DNA from: Mesostigma viride
Lineage: Eukaryota; Streptophyta; Mesostigmatophyceae; Mesostigmatales; Mesostigmataceae
NCBI GenBank assembly: GCA_009746045.1
Contig: RPFO01000080.1
Location: 912,920-974,919, forward strand
Length of the DNA: 62,000 nt
Reading direction: 5' to 3'
The translations under genes and the position numbers were made by a program. Below are positions 32,537-43,729 of this stretch, piece by piece (the first letter of the stretch is position 1; every line of letters starts with the position of its first letter). Below the pieces are notes generated by a model that was not told where the DNA came from, made no database searches, and was given only the letters and a program-made list of their open reading frames with translations.

Positions 32537-34915
32537 TCATCCCGACGAGCCGAGTCCACTGAATCGATGCTCATAGAAAACGGTGGGGTACCGCTGCGCA
32601 AACAGCTTTATCCTGGCATCCTCCTCTAACCCCGCGAGAACGCTCATTAACTGCCGAACATCCTCTGTCTCCCTGCTGTAATCCAACACGAGCGAGCTCC
32701 AGCTGCCATGAGGCCGCCTGCCATCTGGCACCCCGTCGCCCGCCAGCACATCGTTATGAAGATCAAACACGCGCGGCGGCCACGTCATCATTGCCATGAG
32801 CTCGGCGGCCGCCTGGTGCTGGTGGCTGGCGGACGCACCCACCAGGGTGCCACCCTGGGCGAGCAGTATCGTCTCGGCCAATAGCAGCCCAACTTGGTCC
32901 ACCGGCACCTCCCCCTTTGCTTCTTCCTCTGGTAATACCTCATGATGGCACAGAGGGCCTCGGGATGACCCCGCTCGCCCGCACCAGAACTACCCTCCCA
33001 TCGGCTTGGACCACGCATGCCCTCAAAGGGGCCTCCGTGTACAGCTCCCGAGAAGCTCCCATCCTGGTTGTCGCCATCATCGCTCTCTAAACCCGGGTGA
33101 CTGTCCGTCAAGGCGGTACCATCATCTTGGGATATGCCACGACGGGAGGACCTCATGGGTGCGGGTCCAAAGGGGGCGGGAGGGCTGAACGCGACCAGCG
33201 ACGCGTTCAGCCACAGAGTCGCGCCCCGGAACACGCGCGAAAACGCGTGCGCCGCTTGCGGGTCGTCCGCCACCACGTGCGCCACCTGGAAGCCGAGCAC
33301 TGGCACCAGCGCGTCCGCCAGCCGACCGAACCGCGCGGGGAGGGAAGGGTCTGCCACCTTGGCCTGGCCGCGACCCTTACCTTGGGGGCCTGCCTTGTCC
33401 CTTTGCCTGCGGTGGTCCTTGTGCCCTTTCTCCTTGCCCGGCTCCCTATACAGGCCTCCTTTCTGGCCTTCCATTCCGCCCTCCGATCTGCCCGGCTCCA
33501 AATCGAGGCCGTCCTTTTGGCCTTCCCCCCGGCCCTTGTCCAAATAATCGAGGCTGCCCTTATGGGCTTCCGTGTGGCCCTCCCAGGAATGGCCTGGCCT
33601 CTGGCCCTCCTCCAGAAGCTTCCTTTTGCCTCCCCCCAGGCCCACCACTTGGCCATCCCCCTCGTTGGCCTCCGTCCAGCCTTCCCCCTCCTTGTTAATC
33701 CCCAGCGAGCCCTCCCCCTGCATCTCTTCACCCCGGCTCTCCCCCTCATTGTTTCCCCCCCGCCCTTCCCGTCCATGCTCCCACAATGGTCCTTCCCCCA
33801 AGCCTCACCGTCCTCCCACCAGGCCTCCCCTTCTATGTTTCCCCAACCGCCCTCCCCTTCATGGCCGCCTGCCCCCCTTCCCTGCCATTGCTCCCACCCT
33901 GCCTCTGGTCCCCCCGCTCTCCAAATATGAGAACCCCGATCGACTCGTTGACAGGTGTCTGATGGGGGCACGTGCCCAGCCCCAGCCAGGTGGCGACGCG
34001 GGAGACGTACTCCACCAGCAGCGGCCGAGGGCGTAGGACGAACGCAGTCGCCTCGCTGTAAATAGCCAGCACGCCACGCACACCAAAGGTGGCTTCCAGG
34101 ATGGCCTTTGTGCGTGGGGACAGTCCCGGGCCGACACTGAAGACTTGCACGTTTGCATGGCGTGGGTCAAAGGCTCGCGCTTTCGATCGCAGACTGGTGT
34201 GCGGGTCGAAGGCTTGCATGCTTATAGTGTGCGGGTCGAAGGCTTGCAGGCTTGCAGTGTGCGGGTCGAGGGCTTGCATGCTTGCAGTGTGCGGGTCGAG
34301 GGCTTGCATGCTTGCAGTGCGGGGGGCGGGATGTGGAGAATCCCGCCCCTTTGGAACGACAAATACATCCCGCCCCTTTGGAATAATGCTGGCATCTGAC
34401 CCCTTCGGACGAGACACAGGGTCCAGCGGGCCAGGGGTCGTCTCTGCAATGCCCAGGTCTGCAGAATACGACAAGAGGTCTGGAGTGCAGGTGCTCAACG
34501 GCTGGAGGTAGCAGTCATGGAGCCGCTGCGGGGGACAGGTGTCGATGAGAGCCTCCTTGTCCTTTTGCCGAGTGAATGTGCTGCCGTGCGCCCCGCCCAC
34601 ACCGAACCAAGCGGTCACCAGCGTGCAGTCCCGGATAACGGCCTCGATCAGGCAGGCCGCCTCCCCATGCAACCGCGCAAAAAGAGGGCCGGAAGCTTTC
34701 TGGACGCAGGCGCACAGCTGGCGGGAACCACAATCACGAGGCATCTGGTTGACGATGATGGCATCGTGCCATGCCTGTCTCCCTGGCGCTCTTCGAGCGG
34801 TCCCTTGGGTGAACAGGTCGGCGAGGATGCCGTTGTCCGTCGCGCAATCGGGCGAGGCCCCAGCCGCAAGGGCGAGCAGTGCAAAAACGACGAGCCAGGC
34901 CGCACACATTTCCAC
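32537..34915 (-). CDS. GT23-like (alpha-1,6-fucosyltransferase-type) secretory protein gene, frames broken or spliced
   Basis: Starts at 34,915 with a signal peptide (MEMCAAWLVVFALLALAAGA). The first ORF has regularly spaced Cys and motifs arranged as in FUT8-type enzymes: PRDCGSRQLCACVQ, LHGEAACLIEAVIRDCTLV, then TAWFGVGGAHGSTF and LHDCYLQPLSTC. The middle is low-complexity: ten-residue repeats and a Gly/Lys/Glu-rich block in a second frame (33,801 to 32,788). The last part carries GFQVAHVVADDPQAAHAF, like the (V)xxATDD strand of GT23, and in a third frame LLLAQGGTLVGASASHQHQA and AAELM, up to the stop at 32,537. The frame changes could be introns or errors. Such enzymes fucosylate glycans in the Golgi; the family call is inference. 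Confidence 0.45.
34198..34319 (-). repeat. 30-bp in-frame tandem repeats (four copies)
   Basis: Four units of gtgtgcgggtcgarggcttgc plus nine bases encode ten-residue repeats of the type DPHTASMQAL on the minus strand, inside the GT23-like gene. The PKGRD-type repeats next to them (34,330-34,410) arise from a second, shorter repeat (cccgcccctttggaa). The array lies between the N-terminal Cys-rich region and the C-terminal glycosyltransferase-like region and probably forms a flexible linker. Confidence 0.85.
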
Positions 34916-34919
34916 TTTC

Positions 34920-37440
34920 GCTCATTCAACCATACGCCTGGAAGCAGAGCCGCTCATAACAACTACAAGGCCAGAAGTGCTCCCATGGACGTGCTTCGGT
35001 ATGCGGTGATGTCGTGTTGTGTTATTACCAGCTCGACACCAAGGGATCATAAAGCGCAACAATCGTCGATTCATTACTGTTCCAGCTCAATATCCTGCTT
35101 CGTAAGGAACGAGAATTCCGGGCAACTCGTTGGTGGTCTCCACGTCTGCTCTACAGTAGTGACGTGCGTCCTATGGGGTAAAATTTGGCTCCAGAATTCT
35201 CAATTCTCAAATTCTCAGAGGGCGGGGGCTGAGGTAAGGTAATCCACCCGGCTAAGGGCCACACCCGCTAAGGGCCACCCCTGGACCCCCCCCCTTATGT
35301 CCACTGTCCCTAAGCCGAGCATCACCCTAACATGTCCGCCATTGCTACGTTTTATCATCCTTGACTGCGCTTGTAGTCAACAAAGAAATTAGCCAAGTCC
35401 TACAGTAATTGGCGCGGCAGGCCCTTTTTTCCCGCGTAACTCGTGTGCCGGTCCGGCGCGGCGTGGCCTGGGCAGGCGCGTCGGACTTAGTGCGGTGGTG
35501 TCCCGGAACCCCGCACTCACCCCCGCACTAGAGTTTGTGTCATCAGAGCCAAATTATGCGCTTCCTTTCTTTATTTCCATATAACAGCTGTTGAGTATAC
35601 TCAGGATTTTCGTTCTTTAGAACTTCATGGTGTATGAAACAGAAAAGAGTACAGCTGAATGAGCTAATGCAGACGTCCTGCTTTCGCATTTTGTAACCTT
35701 TCTGCCCAAAAGGAATCGAATGTTGTGCTGGATCAACTTGCACTGTCAGACATGACAGATACCATGCATTTAGACATGTTCCAGATACCATGCATTTTCT
35801 TTTTAAAGAACTAATATTCTGACAATGGCAAAACTGGTGGGGAAGGGCAGTGATGCGTTTGGATCTGACACCCATGACGAAAGTGCGTTGATAGATATCG
35901 TGATTTCGGAAGATTACTAAAGCGGGCAAGTGGATTGGTCTACGTTTGCGGAATGAGGTCGACAGCGTCGGTACTAGCGCTCTTGAGCACAGCTGGGCTA
36001 GTTCTAATCGGGATTCTGCTTTCGGCATTACTGTTGCCGTGCATGGGATCGATAGTAGGAAAGGCATACGGCACGTCGGACGTGCCGCAGCCACACAACT
36101 TGTCTGGATTACCGTGGTCGTTCACGCCCGAAAATTTGGTAAGTGATGTAAAAATATTGATGTACACATGCTGTCCATTCTTATATCCGGCTAATTACTT
36201 TTTATTATTTTGCTCTTTGGGGTTTAGTATTACCTGGAACACATGTATTCTAAACTGGTCGGCTTTGATAAGAAGTTGGTCTGAGACTGTAATTAAGCAA
36301 TAGGCAAGTTTACGATTGGTCAGCGAGTCCACATACGTGCTATGACTAAGCTGGTCAGATTTCGTTGTTTGGTAATGTAGCCATTATATATAAATGCCAT
36401 TACAAGAATCTGTACTGCAGACGTTCGGCGTGGCATACAGCACTTCTAACTGCACTAGGGGTTCTGGGCCGGCAACCTGGCATGTTTATCAGTTGCAACC
36501 AGTTGCCACAGGTTGTCACGTCAAAAGCTCATGCGCCTGCACCAGATGGCCACATTAGCCTGCATCAGCTGCTATTTGGCCGAGAAATCTAACGCACATA
36601 TGAATGCCAAGCCTGATGTCATGGATGCAAAGGGGCCTCCAGCCTGCCCCTGCTTACGTGTTCAGATATTATCCAGTCAGGTGATTACAACCCTACCTTA
36701 TATAATCGACACATTGCACGTCATCTACTTGAAACGTTAATATCACTGTAAATATCGCAGTTCAGTACATGCGTAATGGTATACCTGTCGCCTTAACCGC
36801 AGTGATCATGACTAGCTGCATACTCCTGTTCATAATGCCCCAATCATATATACAATGGGCCCAATAGCGCCCCGGCCCGAGGCGCCGGCAGCGTAAGCGG
36901 CAACCAACTCAAAGCTACTTACATGCACACGTTAATAATATATTTACTACAGACAAAAGTATCAGGCGTATGGCGTCATTATATGCATGTTGACATCCTG
37001 TGTAGTAATGGTACTACACAACCTGAGTTCAGTAAGGAATCGACCTGACTCATGGGTCCTATCAAAGAAGTGCCGGTGCCGAGCCTGCATGCGCTGACGG
37101 ATGTGGACAAGGGTGGTACTGGGGCATCGTGAGCTGTGTGACCTGTCAGGTTTTGAGCGACTTGACGCAGTTTTGACCTGATCGAATTGGAACACAATAT
37201 ATTTTGGTCGACGTTTGAATTGCTGGCGATGTGGCATTACGACATCAGGCAATCTTAAAGTAGTTAGGGTATAGTGGCAGCACATCCCCGCCGCCTGCAT
37301 GGTGTGCCTCGCTTCTGTATTGTGTCCTGACGCCAAAAATAACATCAGGTATTGAACCAAGCATTCAATATGTATATACCGGAGTCATGTGACTGATGCT
37401 TACATGCTGAAATTGTGCCGTGCATTTTCGCAACTGTTTG
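34920..37440. other. Intergenic stretch without recognised genes
   Basis: Scattered ORFs of under 185 codons, none with family motifs or convincing codon structure. It may contain the promoter of the minus-strand GT23-like gene (just above 34,915) and introns or the 5' region of the sulfotransferase-like gene. A short stretch at 36,010-36,060 would encode a hydrophobic segment but lacks a supporting gene model. Confidence 0.4.
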
Positions 37441-37511
37441 ATGTGACTTGTGCCTGTCTGCTCGCAATGTTGCTGTCATGAACGATCGATGGGCTTGCTC
37501 TGCCCGATTGA

Positions 37512-37783
37512 ATGCAGAGACGCTTCACCTGCCCCCCGGGGGCCTACCTCGACGACTCGCCCACCCCCCTCGCGGAGAAAGAGCGGCGGCTGCAGGGCTG
37601 GGTGCAGCAGCTGCTGCGGCAGGGGTACCAGGTCATGCCGGGATGGGAGGTGGCCACCCAGCTCTCGGGCGGCTCCTTCTGGACCTTCTCCGACCCAATG
37701 TGGCCCAAGCCGGCGCGGTGCAGGCCTCTCTGGGGCGACGAGCAGGCGATATTTAATGCCTGCCTGGCGATCTTCCATGGGAG
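37512..37783 (+). CDS. Possible upstream exon of the sulfotransferase-like gene
   Basis: An open frame starting MQRRFTCPPGAYLDDSP, with high GC and codon use like the downstream exon. It includes WVQQLLRQGYQVMPGW and CRPLWGDEQAIFNACLAIF. It ends at a plausible donor (gggag|gtgggt near 37,784). The string cgatcttccatgggaggtg is duplicated directly at 37,769 and 37,800. Linkage to the exon at 38.5 kb rests only on strand, distance and composition. Confidence 0.35.
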
Positions 37784-38089
37784 GTGGGTGGGGTGGATCG
37801 GCGATCTTCCATGGGAGGTGCATCTGTCCTTGCATGCGGCTGAATCAGTCGTATGAGAGTATATCACGGCAGATCGAAGCACTTGTTGATTGATAGTTTT
37901 GTGGTCTAAAACACCTTCTGATAGTTTTGTGGTCTAAAACACCTGTTGAAAGTTTTTCCATCTAAAACACCTGTGGCTTTTGTCTGTACTTCCAAGAGCT
38001 GCATATATTGGCTAGGATAAGAAGCACTGGATGTCAATGGACCTAGTAGTGCTGGTGGAGTTTGGAGTTGATCCCAGTTTGTGCACAAT

Positions 38090-38200
38090 CATGTTTCTTG
38101 TATCTGTGACAGTATAGTGGGGAGGCCTTAGTACATTGAATAGTAGTAATAGCGATGTGCACATGTTTCTTGTATCTGTGACAGTGTAGCGGGGACGCAA
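38090..38200. repeat. Short direct repeat
   Basis: catgtttcttgtatctgtg followed by acagt and a tag(t/c)gggga string occurs at 38,088 and again at 38,161, about 73 bp apart, in probable intron or intergenic sequence. Confidence 0.7.
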
Positions 38201-38539
38201 CCCCTCCCTATATCACACTCATATATTTGCATTGTGTCCATGTTCATGATACCACTAAATATGTCTTATGTGCATGCACGTGTCAACTACTACATCGATG
38301 TCTCCCTGGACACACGTCAGTGTGATTCTACTTGCTGTACTTTTCTCATGTTCATTATTATGCTGGACATGGCACATGACTGCTACTTAACTGCCTAGCT
38401 CCATGATTCAAACTGCCCATTCCTTGTCAAACATGTTTGACCGTGCAACATGCAACGGCCTGCATGCCTGTGCTAACTATGCATGCATGTGCTAATAATA
38501 CACGTGATCGGTTATTCGCCTGTCACATACGCCCGGCCG

Positions 38540-39322
38540 GCTGATCGCTACCAGGATCACGCTCAACCGGCGCTACCGCCTCATCCTGCGCCTCGTGACC
38601 AAGGCGGCCAGCTACAGCATCATGACGACGGCCCAGAAGATGCTCGAGGGTACGACACTGTTCCACTTCTTCTCACAAGACACGCTGGTGCCTGGGTCAC
38701 GAGACCAGTGCCGCCAGGTGTCGGATCCTCACGACCCTGCCACTACAGAGATGAGCGAGGCGGGCAGAGGCCGCGAATACAAGCTTGTGGGGAATGTGAG
38801 GGAGCCCTTTGCGCGCTTCCTCTCGGGTTTTAACATGTGGCTGCCTCAGACCAAGCACGGTGACCAGTCGACCGAGGAGATATTCGAGGAGCTGCTCACG
38901 AGGGGGTTTGAGTGCGGGGACTACTCGTGGGGCGCGCATGAATGGACGGTCAAGGGCTGGGCGCATTTCTTGCCGTCAGCGGATTTCTTCCGGCTGCCGT
39001 ACCATTTGTACGCGCCGACAGGGACAAGTCCGTACATCGATAAGCTGTTCCGTATGGAACGGCTGGATGACGTGATGCCTTACTTATCGTCGGTAAGGGC
39101 GGCTGGGCCGCACGAGCGGCGCGGCGGCGGGTCCAAGAACGTGAAGCAGCTCATTTGGGGAAATGTTGGTAAACAGGATGGCTCACTGACAAAGGTGATC
39201 ATGGGGTTGGTTGCGGAGAAGCCGGCGCTCATGCGGGCTTTTTGCCGAGCATTCATCCAGGATTATATCTGTTTTGACTATGAACTCCCGGAAGCATGTA
39301 GTGACATGCTTCAGCTGTCTAG
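38540..39322 (+). CDS. Sulfotransferase family 2-like exon
   Basis: The open frame begins upstream of any ATG, so it is internal to a spliced gene. LILRLVTKAASYSIMTTAQ resembles the 5'-phosphosulfate loop (PKtAsTS) that binds PAPS. YKLVGNVREPFARFLSGFNM is the 3'-phosphate-binding motif (VRdPfeRlvSay). YICFDYELPEAC matches the C-terminal DY..FgY pattern. It ends at a textbook donor AG|GTAAGT at 39,323. Enzymes of this family sulfate carbohydrates in the Golgi. It is likely a host gene of about 250 residues in this exon; further exons are not identified. Confidence 0.6.
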
Positions 39323-39384
39323 GTAAGTTATTTATTTACTAGTTAGTATCAGGTTAATTTATTTCTTTGCTTTTTACGCGGTCC

Positions 39385-39950
39385 CGTTGGGGAGCCGCCG
39401 AGCATACATGAAATTCAACCCGAGTTTGCATGATGATAATGATCGAAGCGGACTGAGATCTATCCGGACCGCATCTATCCTATGTACCCTGCTCGATCGT
39501 ACGTCTTTGCCACAACATCAAGGAGACAGCCAGCGCAGGCCAGAAATCGGGAGAATCTGGACCATGGTATGTTACAGGTAGCTCGCGACTCCCCAACGGG
39601 AGCACGAGTGAAATTCATTCATTAATTCATTAATGGTAGCTCGAGCCTGCCGTTATTTTTTCCGAGTTTTCAAGTCGTTCAGGGTGATGAATATGAATGG
39701 AGATTAATTAATTAATAAGCACGTGACTGTGTCACGTGGGTGCCAATACAGAGTAAAGGAACCTTCAACCCTATATTAATTATTTAATTAATTAATTAAT
39801 TAATTAATTAGACTCGTGCTCCCGTTGGGGAGTCACGGAGCATTAACCCCGATGGATGGATGGATGGGTGCAAACATTCCTACCGGTCTAATCTATCTAC
39901 ATCGGCTACATACTACATCTATCTAACAGCATTCTAACTACAACATCTAT
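39385..39950. other. LINE-derived debris with TTAA-rich simple repeats
   Basis: Contains pieces that recur elsewhere: ggccagaaatcgggagaatc (reverse complement near 31,330), gtagctcgagcctgccgtta (reverse complement near 31,290), cacgtgac...gtcacgtg, and a (TTAA)n run at 39,775-39,810. The phrase cccgttggggag occurs on both sides of the segment. It is probably the 3' end or flank of neighbouring non-LTR elements. No ORF. Confidence 0.5.
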
Positions 39951-41455
39951 CTAGGGAAAAACAAAGGTTCCCCTGACGACCCCGCCAACTACAGAGGAGT
40001 GTGCATCCAGAGCGCCGCACTTAAGTTGTTCATGCGCATGATCCTCAACCGCCTTCGTTCTGCTCTCGACTGTCACCTTGGGGAAAGTCAAATGGGCTTC
40101 CGTCCTGGGCGCAACACCGTCATGGCCATCTTCGTCGCGCGTCGCCTCTTCGAGGAAATCGCTCTCCTGCAACCTGGTGAGTTTCCCGCAATCTTGATCT
40201 TCGTCGACTTCATCAAGGCTTTTGATTCTGTCCTCTGGGACGCTCTATGGGCTGTACTTGCTCGCGCTCGCGTCCCCACTCCCCTGATTACCGTCATCCG
40301 CACGCTGTATGAGGGGTCGACCACTTCGGTGCGCACTCAACACGGCATTACCCCACCATGCCCACTGCAGACCGGCGTCTGGCAGGGTTGCGTCCTGTCG
40401 CCGTACCTGTTTATTATTGTAGTGGATTATGTTATGCGCCAGGCACCTGCTCGCTTTGCTAGCATTGCAGGCCGTGCCCCTGGCCTAGCGATCACAACGA
40501 GCTTGGGGAAGGGGGGCCGACTAACAAGCAGAATTTACTAGCTGACCTCATTTATGCCGACGACATCACGCTCCTCGAGAAGCCGGAGTCTGCCCAACTT
40601 TGGCTGGACTGCCTGGCGCTCGAGGCTCGGGCGGTTGGTCTAGAAATCAGCCCCAAAACGGAGGCCCTGGCCCTCGGCATGGCAGGGCCCCCACCCACAC
40701 TCCGCCTCTTAGACGATGCCGAGGTCAACTACCCTCCTTCAGGCCGCTTCAAGCTGCTCGGCAGTTGGCTTCCCGACTGCGAGGACGACATGACGACACG
40801 GATCGGCATGGCGTGGGCGCACCTCCATGACCACCGCCGCTGGTGGAGCAACCCCGCCCTACCCCGGATCGTCAAGCGTGACCTCTTCAAGGTCGTCATT
40901 CTGACGATCCTGACCTACGGCGCCGAGACGTGGGCACTGACGCAGGAGCTGGAGCAATGACTCGATGGCGCCGTCACCAAGATGCTGCGCAAGGCCCTTA
41001 ACATCCCCTTTGGTTTGCACATTAGTAATGAGGATTTGTACGCTGATTTGCCCTATGTTTCCCACATGATTAGGCACAGGCGCCTGGGCCTAGCCGGGCA
41101 CCTGGCCCGCACAGATCAGGTAGATACATCAGATAGACTAGCTGGCACCAAGCCCGCCCAGCCTGGGCGATATGTCCTCACCTGGCGTGCCCCAGGCCGC
41201 GCGCGGCAGGGCCGCCACCCGTGGACTTTTCGTGATAGACTCGGCATGGACATGTGCTACACTAGACGTGACGGGCTCACCCCCGGGCAGCCTCCTGGTT
41301 TGTCTGTAATATGGAGGCAGATGGTGCGCAAGGATAGATGGCAAGTAGTGATGAAGGAGACCACCCCCAAGCCTGTGGGGGCTCCGCGTGTGACCAAGTA
41401 TGGCATTCATAGCGATTCGGGCCGCGGTGCCCACACCCCTGTAACTAGGACCTAG
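39951..41455 (+). pseudogene. Non-LTR retrotransposon (LINE) ORF2, reverse transcriptase
   Basis: The RT domain starts inside the fingers (NYRGVCIQSAALKLFMRMIL), with SQMGFRPGRNTVMAIF, IFVDFIKAFDSVLW (catalytic Asp), TGVWQGCVLSPYLFII and, after a frame change near 40,540, DLIYADDITLLEKPES (catalytic YADD). The thumb region LKLLGSWL and GAETWALTQELEQ follow before a TGA at about 40,958. The C-terminal part continues in 40,982-41,455. Upstream endonuclease is absent, so the copy is 5' truncated and dead. Confidence 0.9.
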
Positions 41456-41555
41456 ATAGCTTATACCATCCATTCCATCCCATGTTCCCCTCCCACTGAG
41501 GACTTATGCTCACGTGACGCAGTCACGTGTCTATTAATTAATTAATTAATTAATC
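41456..41555 (+). repeat. LINE 3' UTR with (TTAA)n tail
   Basis: cctagatagcttataccatc through ttatgctcacgtgacgcagtcacgtg and then (TTAA)n. The same 3' end with the same tail appears at 45,155-45,270, which defines the family's 3' terminus and shows that the tail is a TTAA simple repeat rather than poly(A). Confidence 0.8.
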
Positions 41556-41579
41556 TATCTAGGCAGCCGCACGCTGCCC

Positions 41580-41765
41580 TAGGGGGAGCTATCTGGCGTG
41601 CCTCCCGCGGGATTGCACACGCGGGCGCTTCCCCACTGGGGGGGGCTCGTTGTCCTCTATGACCTGGGCCCACTTGGCCTTGTCCATCATCTTCTTCCAA
41701 ATCACGGAGAGGCCTAGGCCCCCCATGTCCTCTACTAGCTGTTCCTTGAAGGAGGAAACCCTATA
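41580..41765 (-). pseudogene. C-terminal fragment of a second LINE ORF2
   Basis: The minus strand reads KEQLVEDMGGLGLSVIWKKM and DKAKWAQVIEDNEPPPVGK. This aligns with GLSVIWRQMVRKDRWQVVM and ETTPKPVGAPR at the end of the plus-strand ORF2 (41,300-41,390). It is therefore the end of a related element in opposite orientation, tail to tail with the first across the shared TTAA tract. Confidence 0.7.
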
Positions 41766-41940
41766 TACACAGTGAGAAGGAGGGAGGGCGCCCTAGCTTC
41801 TCTCACTGCCGCAGGTGGGCAGGCCACAGAGCGCTCTCTCCACGGCATGGTGCCGGGGCGCAACACTGTGGGTGCAATACAACCAGTGCAATACCATAGG
41901 TAGGCTGACGCATAGCTTGCTACAAATGTGAGGTGGGCTC

Positions 41941-41978
41941 AATTAATTAATTAATTAATTAATTAATTAATTAATTAT
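41941..41978. repeat. (AATT)n simple repeat
   Basis: Nine to ten units of AATT. On the minus strand it follows the ORF1-like half-element of 42.0-43.1 kb, as an element tail would. Confidence 0.9.
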
Positions 41979-41979
41979 C

Positions 41980-42260
41980 AACATCACTCCGTTGGGAGTA
42001 AATGTAGCACATATCCCTGAGAAGGGGCATATGGCTTTTAATACATTCTAGGCTACTTCATGCATGGGTGGGAATGTAAGCTACCCCCGCTCTAGGTGCA
42101 CCAGGGCACCTGCACCACCATGCTGTCTCAGGTTCAACCCGCCTAAGGGGGGGATCCTGGCACGGGGGAGGAAGATCATCATGGCTATACAAATTAACTA
42201 GAGCGTGGCATCTCAGCAGAGAACAGCTCTCTGCATGGGCACAGCATAACTAAATAAAAC
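41980..42260. repeat. Direct repeat (partner 43,326-43,597)
   Basis: About 280 bp beginning aacatcactccgttgggag and including catatggcttttaatacatt and gaggaagatcatcatggcta. It is closely similar to 43,326-43,597. Both copies contain a ggttcaaccc string that resembles a Pol III B box, and both lie on the low-coordinate side of a minus-strand ORF1-like remnant. It is read as the 3' UTR of one element family. Confidence 0.8.
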
Positions 42261-42314
42261 TAGGCATCATCTGGAGTGTGGCACATCATAGGCACACATG
42301 TACATGGTTAAATA

Positions 42315-42345
42315 ATGCTCGTGGCTCAGCTGGTATAGTGCCTGT
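42315..42345 (+). other. tRNA 5'-half-like sequence (A-box match)
   Basis: gctcgtggctcagctggtat contains TGGCTCAGCTGG, which fits the Pol III A-box consensus (TRGCNNAGYNGG) and a D-arm layout. No anticodon arm or matching T arm follows at tRNA distance. It is most likely the head of a SINE or a chance match. Confidence 0.3.
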
Positions 42346-42549
42346 AGGAGGCGTACATGTACATGGCCACGGTCTATCTATTCTACACTACTACTGCTGG
42401 TGGGCTCAACACGTCGGCTAATTAAGGCGCAAGCTGATGGCCACAAGGTGCCAGAGCTAATTGAAGGTACTATAACGCTGTGCGCTAATATCGTTTCAAG
42501 TGCTGTAATGCCTAAGCTATCCCATAATCGATTGCCCCCATCTAGACAA

Positions 42550-43077
42550 CTAGCTGGAGTGCTCTATCCCGGGGAAGCCCGGGGGGGCTTCCACAGTTTC
42601 TTGTTGACATAGAGGTCCCCGCCCCGCCAGTACACTTGGGGCTTCTCGGGGTTGGTCTTGTGGCGGATGTAGTCGGGCCACTGCATGATCGCGGCGTTGC
42701 TGCTGCTGGGCTGGCGTCAGGTCGTCGTCAAGCGACCAGGAGGTGTCCACCAGCTTCTTGCGGCGAGAGAGGAACCGAACTCGGGCTGTGATGTCGCTGA
42801 AGGTGAGGACCACTGGAGGGGGCCCAGCCTTGGCCCGTGGATGGGGCAGGCGGTAGGCGCCCTGCAGTATCGCACCTGGCAGCTGCATGCACGCCAAGAG
42901 CTGTTTCTTCAGCTCGTCGAGAAGAGAGTCTGGGGTCTCCTCCGGCAGCATGTCGAAGCGCCTGAGGATGACCCGGCAGCGGCGACGGTCGCGGTCAGCG
43001 GCCTCGCGGCGCGTGTCTTCCAGCTCCTGGAGCTTGGTGGTGAATGCATGGAGATGGAAATGTGTAGCCTTGTTCAT
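42550..43077 (-). pseudogene. LINE ORF1-like protein, copy A
   Basis: About 175 codons on the minus strand. A predicted helix (FTTKLQELEDTRREAADRD) precedes CRVILRRFDMLPEETPDSLL, then GAILQGAYRLPHPRAKAGPP, PVVLTFSDITARVRFLSRRK and WSLDDDLTPAQQQQRR. The pattern of an RRM-like half followed by RP..V.F, then r..l..r+.L and a DLTP tail, is that of LINE-1-type ORF1 RNA-binding proteins. No RT accompanies it in the same orientation, so it looks like a half-LINE. Confidence 0.55.
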
Positions 43078-43325
43078 TGAAATTATGGCTGGCTTACGTG
43101 AAGAGCGACTAGATCATGACGTACCTAGACGGTACGGGGGGGCCGGAAACAGCTTGCTGGATCAGGGCGTGTGTTTCGAGCCTATAACTGGCCGGGATCG
43201 AGTGTCTAGCTAGTGGTGAGCGCCATATAATAGTATGAGATCCCGTACCTTGATATTTGCAGTTCATGCAAGCTAGCTCTGTGCACCCGCCGATATGCAC
43301 TCCAGCTATTAATTAACTAATTAGT

Positions 43326-43597
43326 AACATAACTCCGTTGGGAGTACATGTAGCACATATCCCGGAGAAGGGGCATATGGCTTTTAATACATTCTGGGCT
43401 ACTTCCTGCAAGAGTGGAATGTAAGCAACACTTGCTCTAGGTGCCTCAAGGACACTGGCACCACCATGCTGTCTCGGGTTCAACCCAGCTAAGGGGATCC
43501 CGGCATGGGGGAGGAAGATCATCATGGCTATACAAGAGCTAGGGCATGGCTTCTCAACAGAGAGCGTCTCTCTGCATAGGCATAGCATGGCTAAATT
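43326..43597. repeat. Direct repeat (partner 41,980-42,260)
   Basis: Second copy of the roughly 280-bp segment, with the same order of landmarks and scattered substitutions. It is preceded at lower coordinates by a short TTAA/ATTAG stretch and followed by the second ORF1-like remnant. Confidence 0.8.
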
Positions 43598-43729
43598 CTT
43601 AATGCAACATCCATGGGAAGTCCCATTATAGGCATGGAGTTGGCTAAATATTGAAGGCATCATCCATAAGGGCCATTATGGGCGCACATGCGTGTGGGCC
43701 ACATGCTAGGCTAAGCCTGCATGACTAAT

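Noticed and set aside
33006-34036. Plus-strand Pro/Ser/Leu-rich ORFs opposite the GT23-like gene
   Set aside because: Complement of a Gly/Arg/Glu-rich low-complexity segment; no start context or domain.
34198-34319. CRISPR-like or regulatory tandem array
   Set aside because: Exact 30-bp period without spacers that keeps the reading frame; it encodes ten-residue protein repeats.
35543-36303. Possible small membrane protein gene
   Set aside because: Hydrophobic stretch only; both strands are open over part of it and there is no family motif or splice evidence.
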